A stretch of DNA of 64,000 bases. It comes from Prostheceraeus crozeri (Eukaryota; Platyhelminthes; Polycladida; Euryleptidae). The stretch is taken from positions 62,001-126,000 of the forward strand of contig CAJQUW010007105.1 in assembly GCA_907163375.1 (NCBI GenBank). Reading direction: 5' to 3'. Positions 46,529 to 57,460 of the stretch are shown piece after piece. The position numbers and the translations under genes were made by a program. Positions within the stretch are counted from its first letter, which is position 1. Each line of letters opens with the position of its first letter. The notes under the pieces were generated by a model that saw only the letters and a program-made list of their open reading frames with translations, was not told the origin of the DNA and did no database searches.

Positions 46529-47025
46529 TCAAAGCACTGTTCCGAGAAGAATCCTTGCTCGCCATGCCGACTGTGACAGTCCATGTAAAATGCGTTCAGC
46601 ATCGCTTACTAGGACTTGTTGAACTTGCTTAGTTGTTAGCTGTCTACTTAGAGCGGCCTTAAAGCAACTGTGTGCTTGCTCCACTGGGTTGAGAAAAGCG
46701 CTGTGCGGAGGCTGAGTATGTACGTGGAATCGATGTTGATGTTCCTATGGCACTACAGTATTTAGATGTGGTCGGGCACCATCGTCTACTATATGAAGAG
46801 TTCCTTCAAAACGCGATGACCAATGAACAATGAGAAAATGAGATGATCAATGAACTCTTGATATCTCAAATGATCAACAGTTTGCTGCCTTAAATCAAAA
46901 TGGATGAGGCCCAAATCTGCATTGATAGCCATGATGAGATTGATATTAGCCATTCTGGTCCGACGACAAGTTGCCGCACCGCTTGTCCCACTGGTGCTCT
47001 ACCCTGTGCTCTTCTTGTAAAAAGA
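46529..47025 (-). pseudogene. IS630/Tc1-type DDE transposase relic
   Basis: On the minus strand, RRAQGRAPVGQAVRQLV is followed, after a one-base shift, by MANINLIMAINADLGLIHFD. A TAG stop follows, then VDDGARPHLNTVVP (second Asp) and, after another stop, PPHSAFLNPVEQAHSCFKAA (Glu) through to GTVL and TGA 46529-46531. This order is the C-terminal two thirds of a DDE_3 transposase. It is a different lineage from the element at 8282 (DDGARPH and NPVEQ versus DNAPCH and NIAEN). Terminal repeats were not found, so this is a decayed fragment. Confidence 0.82.
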
Positions 47026-47033
47026 TTGATACC

Positions 47034-48023
47034 GCATTAGTAGATGATGTGGTCATGGACATTTAATGACATCAACCAAATAGCGTATATGTAGCGCGCC
47101 TCCTTCGTTGCCTCCGTATTTTGATCCACATTCTGCCGAGCGAAGGCAGAAGCACGTAGTTTAAAATTCTCTGTTTTTCAGAAATTGAGTTGAAAAATTT
47201 CCACCATTTCACATAGTTTACTGTGTTTGAGTTTCATTCCTTATATAAATATTATATTCATCTGAATCCAGAGATGATGACAATTACAAATATGTGTAAA
47301 TTTTTATGATGTAGTGCATATTTACATGCGATATTTACTATAATTTGTTTAGTTCTACCAAAACATGCAACGTAATGAAAGAATCGCTACGCTATAATCA
47401 CGTACTTTGAAATACGTTTTGATGATTAACGATTTTCCCAGGCTATCACTACGCTAAAAACACACTGTTTTGTAATGCGTTGTACATGCAGCATAAAATG
47501 TGCGAGATTTGCTGCGACAAAAACACTTATTTCATGTTGGGTCATAAAGCAAGTCAGGCTATGTGACCTAATATAAGAATATTTTGATTGAATTTATTAC
47601 CGGTACTGGTATTTTTACTGTCTACATTGGCCCAACATTTGAAACCTGCACCTATTTTCTACGCTTATGTGATCTATTGATCCTTAACATGATTATTGTA
47701 CATTAATCGAAACCGATTCACATAGTTAAGTTTTTTAGAAAATGATTGTTAGAAAGCCGTTGATTTAAAGAGATGTGGACGACTCGAATTATTCGAAGCA
47801 TGTTTCCATGAGAACACATATAAGTAGAAAAATACATTTGATTAGAGTTGAATGTTTGGGAACCTCAGCAATACCTATTCAGAAAAAATAATCCAATCTA
47901 GATAAATTTCTTAAAACCCCGATGACTAACTGTAAGATAAAAGACGTCTGCCATCTTGCAATATATTTGCTTGATCAAAAACTATAGAAATAGCTTGAGC
48001 TACTCGAGTAAAAATCTGTCTAT
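47034..48023. other. Intergenic with GCTACGCT-type palindromic repeats
   Basis: Around 47375-47460, CGCTACGCTATAATCACGTA and CACTACGCTAAAAACAC resemble the repeat that surrounds the piggyBac insertion at 50.75 and 53.4 kb. No genes recognised. Confidence 0.35.
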
Positions 48024-50264
48024 TCAAAAATCAATGTCTCTTTCCACCGTCAGGTCAGCCGAGCTTTCATTAATTGTCAAATTGTGATAGAATGGTTGTC
48101 TGTGACGAGGAATAAGCTTCGACAACTTCATTAGATCGTTGTACTTCTCTTCACATATTCCACGTTTAGTGGCTTGCCTCGGAACAACTTGATTCAAAAA
48201 ATCAAGCTGCACATTCCTCCTTAAGCAAGAGATTTCCTCAAATTCATCATCCTACTCTTGTTTGATGAAAACTTTAAGCGATCCCCTACGAAATTGAATA
48301 ATGCGGAAATGAGATAGCCCTGCGATTCTGGATTTGGAATCCTTAGGATTAAAATTTAGCATGTCAGAATATTGGAGGACAACTGCTTTATTCCTTTTTC
48401 TGCAAGAGTCAATTGTTTTAACGTAATCTGAGAAGTCAAACATCTCCAAGTTTCTGATTTTCTGGGAAATAGAAGCATGTATGCTGTCGGCAGACATGTA
48501 CGTGTGACCCGCTTCCAAGAATTTTAGCGTGATTGAATGTGCGCCAATGGAATCACAGTTCACGAGACGAAGCAATGCAGTCAGAAGAATCCTATTCTTA
48601 TTTTGCGAATTGCAATTATCTGCATAAAATATTATCTCTTTTGCATCTTGGCAAAAAGAGGAAATGAAGTGATGATAGGCGGAAGCTACATTCGACGCCT
48701 TTCTCCCCGCCTCTTCCTCGTGCCATAAAAAACAAAAAGATTCGCCCTTTTCACCAACCTCAGCAAATGTCTCATTGAAGAGATTTAACTTCTGACTAAA
48801 AAAAGCTTCCTTGAAACCTAGTTTTGGGATCTGTAGAACCTTTTGTATGTCGACAGAAAAGACCTTACTATCTCCTACAGATGTTGCAGATTCAGCTGAA
48901 TCTTGTTTCATTGATTGGCGAGCGACATTACTTCGACTTTTATGCTGTTCTAATCTGCATTGACCAGGGCTACATTCATGTGAGCACCCACTATAATGAG
49001 TATGACAGAAACTGCATTTGTCAACAGGGTGGTGAAGCAAATGAAATGTTGAAAGAATCGAATACATCTTCAAAATATTTCCTCGAACACTTTGCATTAC
49101 CATTCAAAAAAGTTTTATATAGTTCTGCCTTTGACAAATATGGCGGTAAATATCTGCGGTTTGGTGCATGCAACAATCTGTAGTGTGAAATGCTTGGCTT
49201 GTACGATTCAATAAAGACGATAATTGATTCTCTGTATTCTTTCGAGAATTTGTTGGTTGGTTCATGTCTTCCTCTTTTGTCAGGCGGAGCACCATCAGTG
49301 GAATCAAATTCATTAGGGACATCTGCAAAGACTGATCGAAGAACCGAATCGTTAGAAATGCCTAAGGTTTCTAGGAAGAAAGCTTTACAAACTACTTTTC
49401 CAGATATTTTGTAAGTGGCTATCGTGTCACCTTTTTCGACTTGCTGTCACGCATACAACATGTCACCGAATGAAATACGAAGTCTCTACGTTCTTGTATT
49501 GTTTTGCCCCAATATCTGTCGTGAATCGTCTGACGGTCTTGGATTAATATCTCAGAACATTTGAAATTTCTAGCTCGATGTGAATTTTCATCGTGAGTGC
49601 AAGCAATCTCTACCATTGGATGTCTTGCTGATTTTGAAACTGTTCCATCAGTTATCTTAGTCGATATTTGTTCTGGCTCGCTTCTTGCTGACGCATCATC
49701 AACACCGTCACGCTGATTAAGTTCTGGTTCAGAATCTCTCAATGTATATGATACTTCGTAAGCGCTAGTTTCCGGTATAGGCCTACATGTAGAGAACTCA
49801 TTAAACTGTTTCCAAGACGCACGAGCGACATCATCATCTTGATTAAGTTCTGGTTCAGAATCTCTCAATGTATCTGATACTACATAACCGCTAGTTTTCG
49901 GTATAGGCCTACATGTAGAGAATTCATCAAACTGTTTCCAAGACGCATGAGCGACATCATCATCTTGATTTAGTTCTGGTTCAGAATCTCTCAATGTATC
50001 TGATACTCCATAACCGCTAGTTTCCGGTATATAAGTAGAGAACTCATGCAACTCCTTCCACGGCGCACGAGCGACATCATTGATGTTTTCATTCATTAAC
50101 GTCGACCAAAATCCACATGGTGCTGCTGATTCTTTGAACGGAATGTGTGGATGATCAATTGGACTGGGCATATCATTGTCAATATTGGTTTCCAAGATGT
50201 GTGCATTAGGATCTGACGTACATATAATTTTTCGTACATATAAATGTTTCGGATTGTTTCGCAC
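48024..50264 (-). pseudogene. DUF7869-like large protein, lightly broken
   Basis: Read on the minus strand. Residues 1 to about 170 are a variable region with three 42-residue repeats. Next comes a conserved block, CSEILIQDRQTIHDRYW and VVCKAFFLETLGIS, then SHYRLLHAPNRRYLPPYL. A Cys/His cluster follows (DKCSFCHTHY, CSHECSPGQC), then the core SVDIQKVLQIPKL, LWHEEEAGRKASNVAS, IIFYADNCNSQNKNR and AGHTYMSADSIHASI. The C-terminus is GICEEKYNDLMKL. This order is what I know from uncharacterised multi-copy animal proteins assigned to DUF7869, which look like RNase-H-fold nucleases. Damage is slight: one-base shifts near 49430 (in an A run) and 49050, and an in-frame TAG at 48252-48254 after which the frame stays open to 48024. 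About 720 codons in all. Host gene or transposase is unresolved; no terminal repeats were identified. Confidence 0.72.
49700..50085 (-). repeat. 126-bp in-frame tandem repeat inside the DUF7869-like gene
   Basis: GATTAAGTTCTGGTTCAGAA recurs at 49715, 49841 and 49967, exactly 126 bp apart. This is 42 codons encoding units such as SDTLRDSEPELNQDDDVA. The third unit lacks the GGCCTACATG stretch. A period divisible by three keeps the frame open, which suggests expansion while the gene was coding. Confidence 0.9.
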
Positions 50265-50779
50265 GAATTGAGATCAGAATTTCCAAGGAGAAAGATCACT
50301 CAGCACGTAAATGTTCAGTCGTACAGAGAATCAGATTGTCATTGAATCGCAACTCAGAGATCACTTTTCACTAAAACACGTAGACGTCCAGTCGTTGACG
50401 CTGAGTCAGACTGAAACTCGCAGGCCGTCAGGTCAGATTGAACAGAAATGGTTTTAGTGAGAAACACATAGATTTCCTTCGCAGTGAGCACAATAGAATA
50501 CAACCCGTCAGCAATTTCAAAATAGTTACCAACGTCTACGAACGTTGGATTTCGCTCAATAAATTGACTAAGTGTGTGCGCGCGTGTGTGTGTGTAAGAG
50601 AGAGAGAGATAGAAATTGAGTGAGAAAGAGCAAGGAACTGCCCTGCATCTGTAGGCTGCACATGTGGACGACTTGAATATTCGCTGTCAGATATGAGTGG
50701 ATGTATTTCAAGTGTTTCTCCGCACCAGTAAATGTTCAAAATGCGATTGGAAATGCTACGCTAAAACCGCTCACTTTAA
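50265..50779. other. 5' flank of the DUF7869-like gene; GT/AG simple repeats
   Basis: Simple (GT)n and (AG)n sequence lies at 50572-50610. CAGTCGT/AGTCAGACTG-like phrases recur at 50.31-50.44 kb. The last 30 bases are one half of the palindrome into which piggyBac inserted. Confidence 0.45.
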
Positions 50780-51080
50780 CCCGTATTCAGCCGAAAGGGG
50801 TAATTAATTACCCCAGACTATTTTAACTCAACATAAAAAAAATTCTAATAAGGGCACAGCCCTGTCCTTACACATGTTTAAGTTTTTATTCACTGTTAAT
50901 AAGAAATAAGATCCTGTAATTCCGTACTATTCATACCTTACTTGTAATCGCAATAACGTTTAGTAGTGGGGTAACTTGTTACCCCTTTTGGTCGTTTGCG
51001 TGATTTTTTTGAAGACACGTAATTTTAATTGTTTGCACTTTCACTAGCATCTACATTTACCACGTAGCCACATTTCGCGC

Positions 51081-51130
51081 GTACACACACAGGAGCACAC
51101 ACACACACACACACACACGCACGCACGCGT
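51081..51130. repeat. (AC)n microsatellite inside the piggyBac 5' region
   Basis: ACACAC repeats with a GCACGC tail. This is simple sequence upstream of the transposase start. Confidence 0.8.
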
Positions 51131-51277
51131 TCGATAGTGGCATAAAAAGACACGCTTGACAATAGAAGCGCTTGCTGCCGCGCATCCAATGAGAAATGCG
51201 AGCTAAATTTACATGCGCTGTGAAGTAAGATAAACCTCGCAGTTGATCGATTTACAAGTCAGTTACTGATTAAGAAA

Positions 51278-53028
51278 ATGTCGCGCCGGCGTTATAATGC
51301 AGAGCAAATAGCTGACATGCTAACCAATATTCCATCAGATGAAGAAATACCAAGTGAAGACGATGCAAGTGTGGACGAAAGAGATAATATCGAAATGAAT
51401 GACTATCCCCAATCCGATGAATTTGAGATGGAGAGCCCCTCAGAACAATCCAGTGAATCATGTGACGATGATGATGACGACAATGACATCGTATGTGGCC
51501 GAAATGGTTTCCAATGGTCTAGAAAATCCCCTCATCGTGCTTCGTTCCGGCAACAAAACATAGTACGAGAGTCTTTGGGCCTTGCACCTCCAGTCAGAGA
51601 CTTAGAATCTGTGGACGATTTTTTTCGTTATGTGATTGATTACAGGCTTATACGAGACATACTTTTCAATACGAACAAGCGGCTACCACACGATGCAATG
51701 GAACTGGTTGAAAATGAAATTTATGCATATATTGGACTTCTACTTTTGTTTGGCCTATCCAAAAAGTGTGATGTCGAAATTCAGGACATATGGAAAAAAG
51801 ACAGTGTGCATTTTTTGCCTTTAGCTGTGCTTACAATGTCAAGAAACCGTTTCTTGCAAATAAATAGGCACATAACATTTGATGATATCGACTCAAGAAA
51901 TGAACGAAAAGTCAACGACCCAAAATGTTACAAAATTCGAGAAATGATGACCCACTTTCGAGACAAAATTCGACAAGCAATTGTACCATCTGAAGAACTC
52001 TGTGTGGACGAAACACTATACGCTTTTCGTGGAAAGTGCTCAGTGCGACAATACATGCCGAATAAACCCAATAAATACGGGTTGAAATACTGGACCATTG
52101 TTGACGGAAAAACTGGCTATGCACTTGACACAACACTTTACGCTGGAAAAGAACAGCAAGGAAACAGACGAAACGTGAACGTGGGTGAAAATGTGGTGCT
52201 CGAACTTTGCCGACCTTACTTTCGAACCGGTAGAGGAGTGACAGTGGACAATTTTTTCACATCAATTCCTTTAGCCAATCGTCTATGGCAGGAGGGATGA
52301 CTCTGACAGGAACTCTTCGTCAAAACAAGGTTGAGATTCCTGCCAGTTGTCTGACAAAGAATCGAGACTTATACAGTTCAGAATTTCTGTTTGCTGGTCC
52401 TTTGACACTGTGTTCATATGCTTGCAAACCAAAGAAGATGGTCGTTTTACTTTCCACCGAGCACCATACCTCAACTATCGATTCGAATGACAAAAAGACT
52501 CCGAAAATCATCGAGGCCTACAACGATTACAAAGGTGGAGTTGATGCGCTCGATTGGCGGATCGAAAAATACACGTGCCGGCGGAAAACAGCTCGATGGA
52601 CACTGAATGTTTTTTTCTATCTTCTCGATGTTGCTGCAGCAAATGCAGTCGTGCTAAGCAAATTGGTTTTTGTCCTGAAAAACGAGCCTCGAAACCTTTC
52701 ACCCAGATATCGGAAAGATGCATTGGAGAAACTTGCAAGGAGCCTACTTCAACCTTGCATTGACGATCGAATCAGCAAGTGGCAGGTGTCCCGGCAAGGG
52801 ATCCCGAGGGAGCTTCAGCATCTCGCTATGTCATTGGGCTTTCTATCGAGCACTCCTGGAGGTGCACATGGACAGCTGCAGGTGCCGAGAAATTCATCTG
52901 GCCGCTGCCATCTCTGCCCGCGCAGCCTTGACCGGAAAACCAGAATGAACTGTGTTTTTTGTGTTCGTTTTTGTTGCAAAGAGCATTGCTCGCAGTTGTG
53001 CGAAGATTGCAAACAGAGCTTCGAATAA
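51278..53028 (+). pseudogene. piggyBac transposase, single one-base frameshift
   Basis: The start ATG at 51278 is followed by an acidic N-terminus with a run of Asp near residues 63-69. The catalytic triad is present: Asp244 in ELCVDETLYAF, Asp324 in GVTVDNFFTSIPLANRLW and an Asp at about 423 in YKGGVDALD. Their spacing is close to the canonical enzyme. The C-terminus is a cysteine-rich zinc-binding domain (CHLCPRS, CVFCVRFCCKEHC, CEDC). One base appears to be missing at about 52295 (QEGG then TGA instead of EGMTLTG), splitting the protein into 340 and about 243 residues. The combined length, about 582, is near the usual 590. A poly(A) signal AATAAA lies at 53103-53108. A sequencing or assembly error at this base would make the gene intact. 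Confidence 0.95.
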
Positions 53029-53039
53029 ATTTTGAAAAG

Positions 53040-53115
53040 AATTGAAATTACATTGTTAATTTACAATGTTACAATGTAATTTACAATGTTACAATGTTAC
53101 ACAATAAATTACAAT
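53040..53115 (+). repeat. ACAATGTTA tandem repeats in the piggyBac 3' untranslated region
   Basis: TTACAATGTTACAATGT is repeated several times directly after the transposase stop and runs into AATAAA. Confidence 0.75.
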
Positions 53116-53370
53116 GTTAAGCAAATTTCAGTTTTTACTTCAGAACCAAAAAAAGTAGTATGCAAGATTACAGCAGTAAATTAATTAATAAATCAATTAA
53201 TTTAAAAAAAATTATCATTCAGCTATCTTATCGTATGGTATTGACTACATAAACGACCATAAGATCAACAAATCTAGATTTCGTAATTTATCATAATCGA
53301 AAAATGCATGGGGTAATAAATTACCCCTTTTGGTAAACAACGTTCGAAAAATGTTTTGGCTGAATACGGG

Positions 53371-53700
53371 TTAAACTACGTGCTTTTCGTGTAGCTTTTA
53401 GAAATGAAATATTTTCCTTAAGTGCTTCTGCTTTTCCTTTCAGGGATTAAACAAAAGATATCTATAACTCAGAAGCAATTACTTTAAAATATGTGCTTTA
53501 CTGCTTTTAGAGATGCAATTATTTCTAAAATTGTAAAGTACGTGTTTTTTGAAAAAAATATCTCCTATAGTAAACATGATTCGAACTTATGGATTTTATA
53601 AGATGATAGTATAAGGTGTAAAATTCATTTTTCGATATGCTACAGTAAAAAAACGTACTTTAAACTACGTGCTTTTGCCTTTGCACGGCAGCATTAGAGA
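53371..53700. repeat. Degenerate TTTAAA-centred palindromic repeat units
   Basis: CTTTAAACTACGTGCTTTT occurs at the piggyBac right flank (53370) and near 53658, and a variant TTTAAAATATGTGCTTTAC lies near 53484. Each is followed by an AGAGATGC/AGAAATG phrase. Together with GCTACGCTAAAACCGCTCAC left of the transposon, the first unit forms an imperfect palindrome centred on the TTAA target. Confidence 0.55.
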
Positions 53701-54232
53701 TGCCATTTCTGTTCAGCATATTCAACATCAAAAACTGAATGAGCACGTAAAGTGACCACATCTGCTTCATAGAGTAGGTGTATTAGGTAGAGTGGCAACT
53801 CAGCATTTTTTAAATCCCCAATATACAGCTTCGATTTCATCAAATGAACATGAGTCGAGACCCCGTACCACCTGTGAGATATGCAAGTTTCTACACTTTT
53901 GGAGAAATTAACACGAATCTGACTGATCATGATAGCAATACAAAATAAAGAATTGTATTCCTATGTACAAATCCTCCATTTCATGTCAATTTGGAGAGGC
54001 ATAGTTAGTTAAATTAGCTATTAGATGGGTTACCATCACTAAAAGCTCACCATTATTATAATTAGATTATTTTCTTAAGCGTGATCATATCACAAAGTGC
54101 CACTGAAAGAGCAAAACATCATGTAATCAAGGAAGCTTATCATAATTAACTTTAAAAGATGCCCATGGTCCACATCACTATTCTGACTCAAGAAATGACG
54201 CCTTGTGAATCATAAAATTGTGCCACTGAAAA
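53701..54232. other. Intergenic; unassigned open frame
   Basis: A 78-codon minus-strand frame (53694-53930) has balanced composition (ELPLYLIHLLYEADVV...) but no recognisable family and no promoter. It could be a fragment of a decayed gene. Confidence 0.3.
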
Positions 54233-54615
54233 TGAATTAAAAACATGACATCTCAGCTAAGAAGCACAATGAAATCTCAACTTTTCCTGGAAGACTTGCA
54301 CGAACTTGCATTATAATGTGGTTCATGAAATGCTCTAGATCATCAGCTTAATTTCCGCTTAATTAAGATGTTTGCTGGCGAATATTCATTCCTTTTGATA
54401 TGCAACTTGTTTCATACTACTTATAAAGGGGCTTCATCTCGGTAATATATAAATTTGCAAAATTTTAGCTTTTTAAAAATTGCTCAGATAATTTTTTGGA
54501 CCGCAGGTACATAATCTTTTCATATAAAAATTTTCACTGAATGCAGATACCTGTTTAAGTCGATACTCTACCTACATATACTTACTCTATGATCCGCTTT
54601 AAATATCGCGAAGCT
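54233..54615 (+). repeat. Dispersed repeat R4, copy 1
   Basis: Homologous in inverted orientation to 62791-63155. Anchors are GGTTCATGAAAT, TAATTTCCGCTTA, ATTCATTCCTTTTGATAT, CTTATAAAGGGGCTTCAT and TTTTTGGACCGCAGG. About 380 bp. Family unknown. Confidence 0.75.
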
Positions 54616-54773
54616 CAAATCACAATGAAAGGAAGAATTGGTATTATGATTGATTGAATTGTGATTTTGATTCCTAATACATGGATATTGCGTCCTCCTG
54701 TGTTAACTTGAATGCTGTCAATTGGTAAGTTGAATGCACAATCCGGTATCTTGAAAGCATATATTGGTAAACC

Positions 54774-54802
54774 AAAAGACTATGGATAGTCCATAGTCTT
54801 TG
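54774..54802. repeat. 29-bp palindromic insertion flanked by GGTAAACC
   Basis: AAAGACTATGGA and TCCATAGTCTTT are perfect complements around TAG. GGTAAACC lies immediately on both sides (54766-54773 and 54803-54810), like an 8-bp target duplication. This would be the smallest insertion-like unit in the window. A chance inverted and direct repeat combination is possible but unlikely at this length. Confidence 0.6.
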
Positions 54803-54810
54803 GGTAAACC

Positions 54811-56294
54811 TGTTAAACTACATTTCAGTTCCGGTATCTTGATTCAGCGCTTTGGTAACAAGAACGGGAAAAGCTATATAATCCCTATGATCAACATTCA
54901 ACTGCTTGACCAAATGTTGCTTTGATGGGTTAAGGTCCATTCACACCGGACGCGGCGCGGTCTCGCACGTCTCTGAATGAACAGCCCATAGGTTTATTTA
55001 AGTTTTGAACGAAAATTTTGACGCATGAGGACGCGCCGATAGAGTACACGTTATGTCGAAGACAAGACTGAAAGCCCGGTCATTACAGTTTTCGTTCTCA
55101 AATGTTTTTTGCTTTTCCTCTAAGTTGCATTTTTTGTTCTTCCGGAATCACATTCTTATCAGAACATCAAAAATTTCAAAAAAATTGTGAGTCAAAAATA
55201 CAGCAAGTTCTGGACAATGATGTAATCACATCATTAGATTGCCAGGGTTAAACGTGAAATAAGCGTTAACTATGGCATTGTTTTCATTGTCTTTCCTACA
55301 AGCATTAATTCGTTTTGATATTAAGAAACTGCTGAACCTATTTAAATCGCTTCTGTTAAATTATTTGATTCTCTTTTCAAATGAATTTAGATACATAAAT
55401 TCTGTGTTCGTGTTCCTACTACCAGCTTGAATCATGTAAGAATCAGCCCATTTCGAACGCAATCTATTGCATTTCATGCAAAAACTTTCAGTAAAACTAC
55501 ATTCAATACTTTGAAAGGGTACGTTTAAATCTCCTGCTTTAGACAATCGTTTAAAATCACCATTAAGCGTGTTCGGATGCTTAAGACAATTCATAAAAAT
55601 CTGTGGCGTATTACTTACATTACACTTATGAGTGGCAATGTACAACTGTTAGCCATGCGAACGGAAAAGTCCTTGGAAAATCAATTTTGTCAATTAGATT
55701 CTACCTTTTAAAAGCTATATACATTGGCGCTTATATTTAAAACTGATGTCTTAACAAAAAATTCATTTTTGAAAATGATTATTCCAAGGATTTTGTGCTG
55801 TGTCCACCGTGACCTTCTCTGGATTACAGAATGCAATTCGATCAGTTGTTGTATCAGATGGAGTGCTTCTACACAGTTATTACATCATCATTATGATAAC
55901 GGGTCTGATGTGCTTAACCAACTTCTTTATGTACTATATCAGCTGTCAAGGATTCAGAAGCACCTGTCATTCAATTTGGCAAGACAAGGAATGGCACGAA
56001 TAGTATACCGTTAAAAATATAAAACTGTTCAAGTGTGGTTATCTGATATCATGCTTTGTTTGGTTTACCGTCGGCGTCGGTAGTGACTTAAATCACATGA
56101 AAAAAAGATTTTGCGATTTTTTCGTGCGATTAATCAACCTTTTGAAAATGCGTTGAAGATGTCATATGTCGCACATGTAAGCTTCAGCGCAATTGCTTAA
56201 TAAAATCGGTTGCTTCGATAGAAGTAAAATTGGTTGCATCGCGCAATGTATTCTAATATCTGTTGTGCATAAGTAGTGTGAATCATGAGGAGGG
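54811..56294. other. Intergenic; solitary Harbinger-like end at 54933
   Basis: TTA followed by AGGTCCATTCACACCGGACG and more GC-rich sequence (54933-54966) resembles a PIF/Harbinger terminus of the kind at 29630, but no partner end was found downstream. A 94-codon minus-strand frame at 55361-55645 has no motif. Confidence 0.35.
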
Positions 56295-56440
56295 ATCCCG
56301 ATTAACCAAATTCAATGGCACTCTATGCCATTCTATGACACGCAATGGGAGTGCCATAGCACACCTCACCATTCAATCGAAGTCAATTGGATCCTATTGC
56401 ACTGGAAGTGGGAAAATATGAGTGCCATAGAAGCTATCCA
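56295..56440 (+). repeat. Terminal-type repeat R5, left copy
   Basis: Begins ATCCCGATTAACCAAA, then ATGGCACTC and several GCCATAG/CTATGGC phrases. The inverted counterpart ends at 61937. The pair could be the ends of one 5.6-kb element or two independent copies of a short repeat. Confidence 0.5.
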
Positions 56441-57460
56441 AAAGAAGCAAACGCGCAGCGACAGTTTTGACTCTGTAATCTGACTTTGTCCAATGATATT
56501 GCAACATTTGCATGTTCAGTATAATTTCAGATGCCTTTGGCATGTGCAACAGTCATTGTTAATCACATCCTTTGGTCGTGTCTCAGTGTCTCGCATTTTT
56601 ACGAAAATCCGTCGTTTGCTGAATCAATCATCTTATCCGGTTTGTCTCAATCATCACACCAATGGAGTAAGTTCAAATGAAACTTCAGTTGTTCAGTATC
56701 ATTTGTATAGTCCATCAGTCAAATCATCAAGTCCTCATTGTTCCAGCAATTCATTCACGCACTGTTTTATTGAATTGTGCAATTATTTAGATTTTTCGAG
56801 GTAGAATTAGAAGATTTATGTAGACAGTCTTATCTATTCCTCGTTCAATTGTCGTATGTGTAAAGTAGCCAGTTCAAAATACGTTCAAGTGCTATGCGAT
56901 GTGCGTTATCATAGCACAAAAATTATTGTAAATTTGAATATTTTAACTAGATTAAATTATTCAGGATATTAATTTGAAAATCGTAAACCTTTCTCAGCGA
57001 AGACCTACGCATAAATTTATGCTATAAGTTTTGAAGATAAGCTGTAATCACTTAAATGATGCAGCAGTTAGTTACATCGAAATTGGAACAGAATTTTTCT
57101 TATATTAGATACCGGGTGTATCTTTTGATTCCGCTTGTTTCATAGCTTTCTGACTGGCCCAAGCATATTATGTTTTAAATTTCAGTTCGGGCTAATCGGG
57201 TTCTTTCAACGAGTCTGCTGCGTCATCTGAGAAATCCACGTTTGGTGAAATCCTCGAATCGGTGTTTTAAGCCATGAAGTAAGTTATCAAGTCCTCGGTG
57301 TTCCAACAATTTATACACTACTATCTGATTGAATTACAGTCCAATTATTTTTGGTCTTTTAGGTAACACTTAGAAAACCGTTCTTTAATTTCACTTTCAA
57401 AACCTTTAATAGGTGTGCCATCAGGTTGACTCCACTGTTTCACAAGTGGTTGGAAAGATC
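56441..57460. other. Intergenic, nothing recognised
   Basis: TAAGTTATCAAGTCCTCGGTGTTCCAACAATT near 57279 resembles a phrase near 56731 (CATCAAGTCCTCATTGTTCC), a weak internal duplication. No gene recognised. Confidence 0.4.

Larger units (their letters stand above)
50780..53370 (+). mobile_element. piggyBac element, nearly intact
   Basis: The ends CCCGTATTCAGCC (50780-50792) and GGCTGAATACGGG (53358-53370) are perfect 13-bp inverted repeats. Each is flanked by TTAA (50776-50779, 53371-53374), the obligatory piggyBac target duplication. Length is 2,591 bp. Three copies of a GGGGTAAnnnnnTTACCCC palindrome lie at 50797-50814, 50968-50985 and 53309-53326. The transposase inside has a single frameshift, so the insertion is young. 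Confidence 0.96.

Noticed and set aside
54933-54966. Second Harbinger element
   Set aside because: Only one end-like sequence was seen; no matching end or transposase lies downstream.
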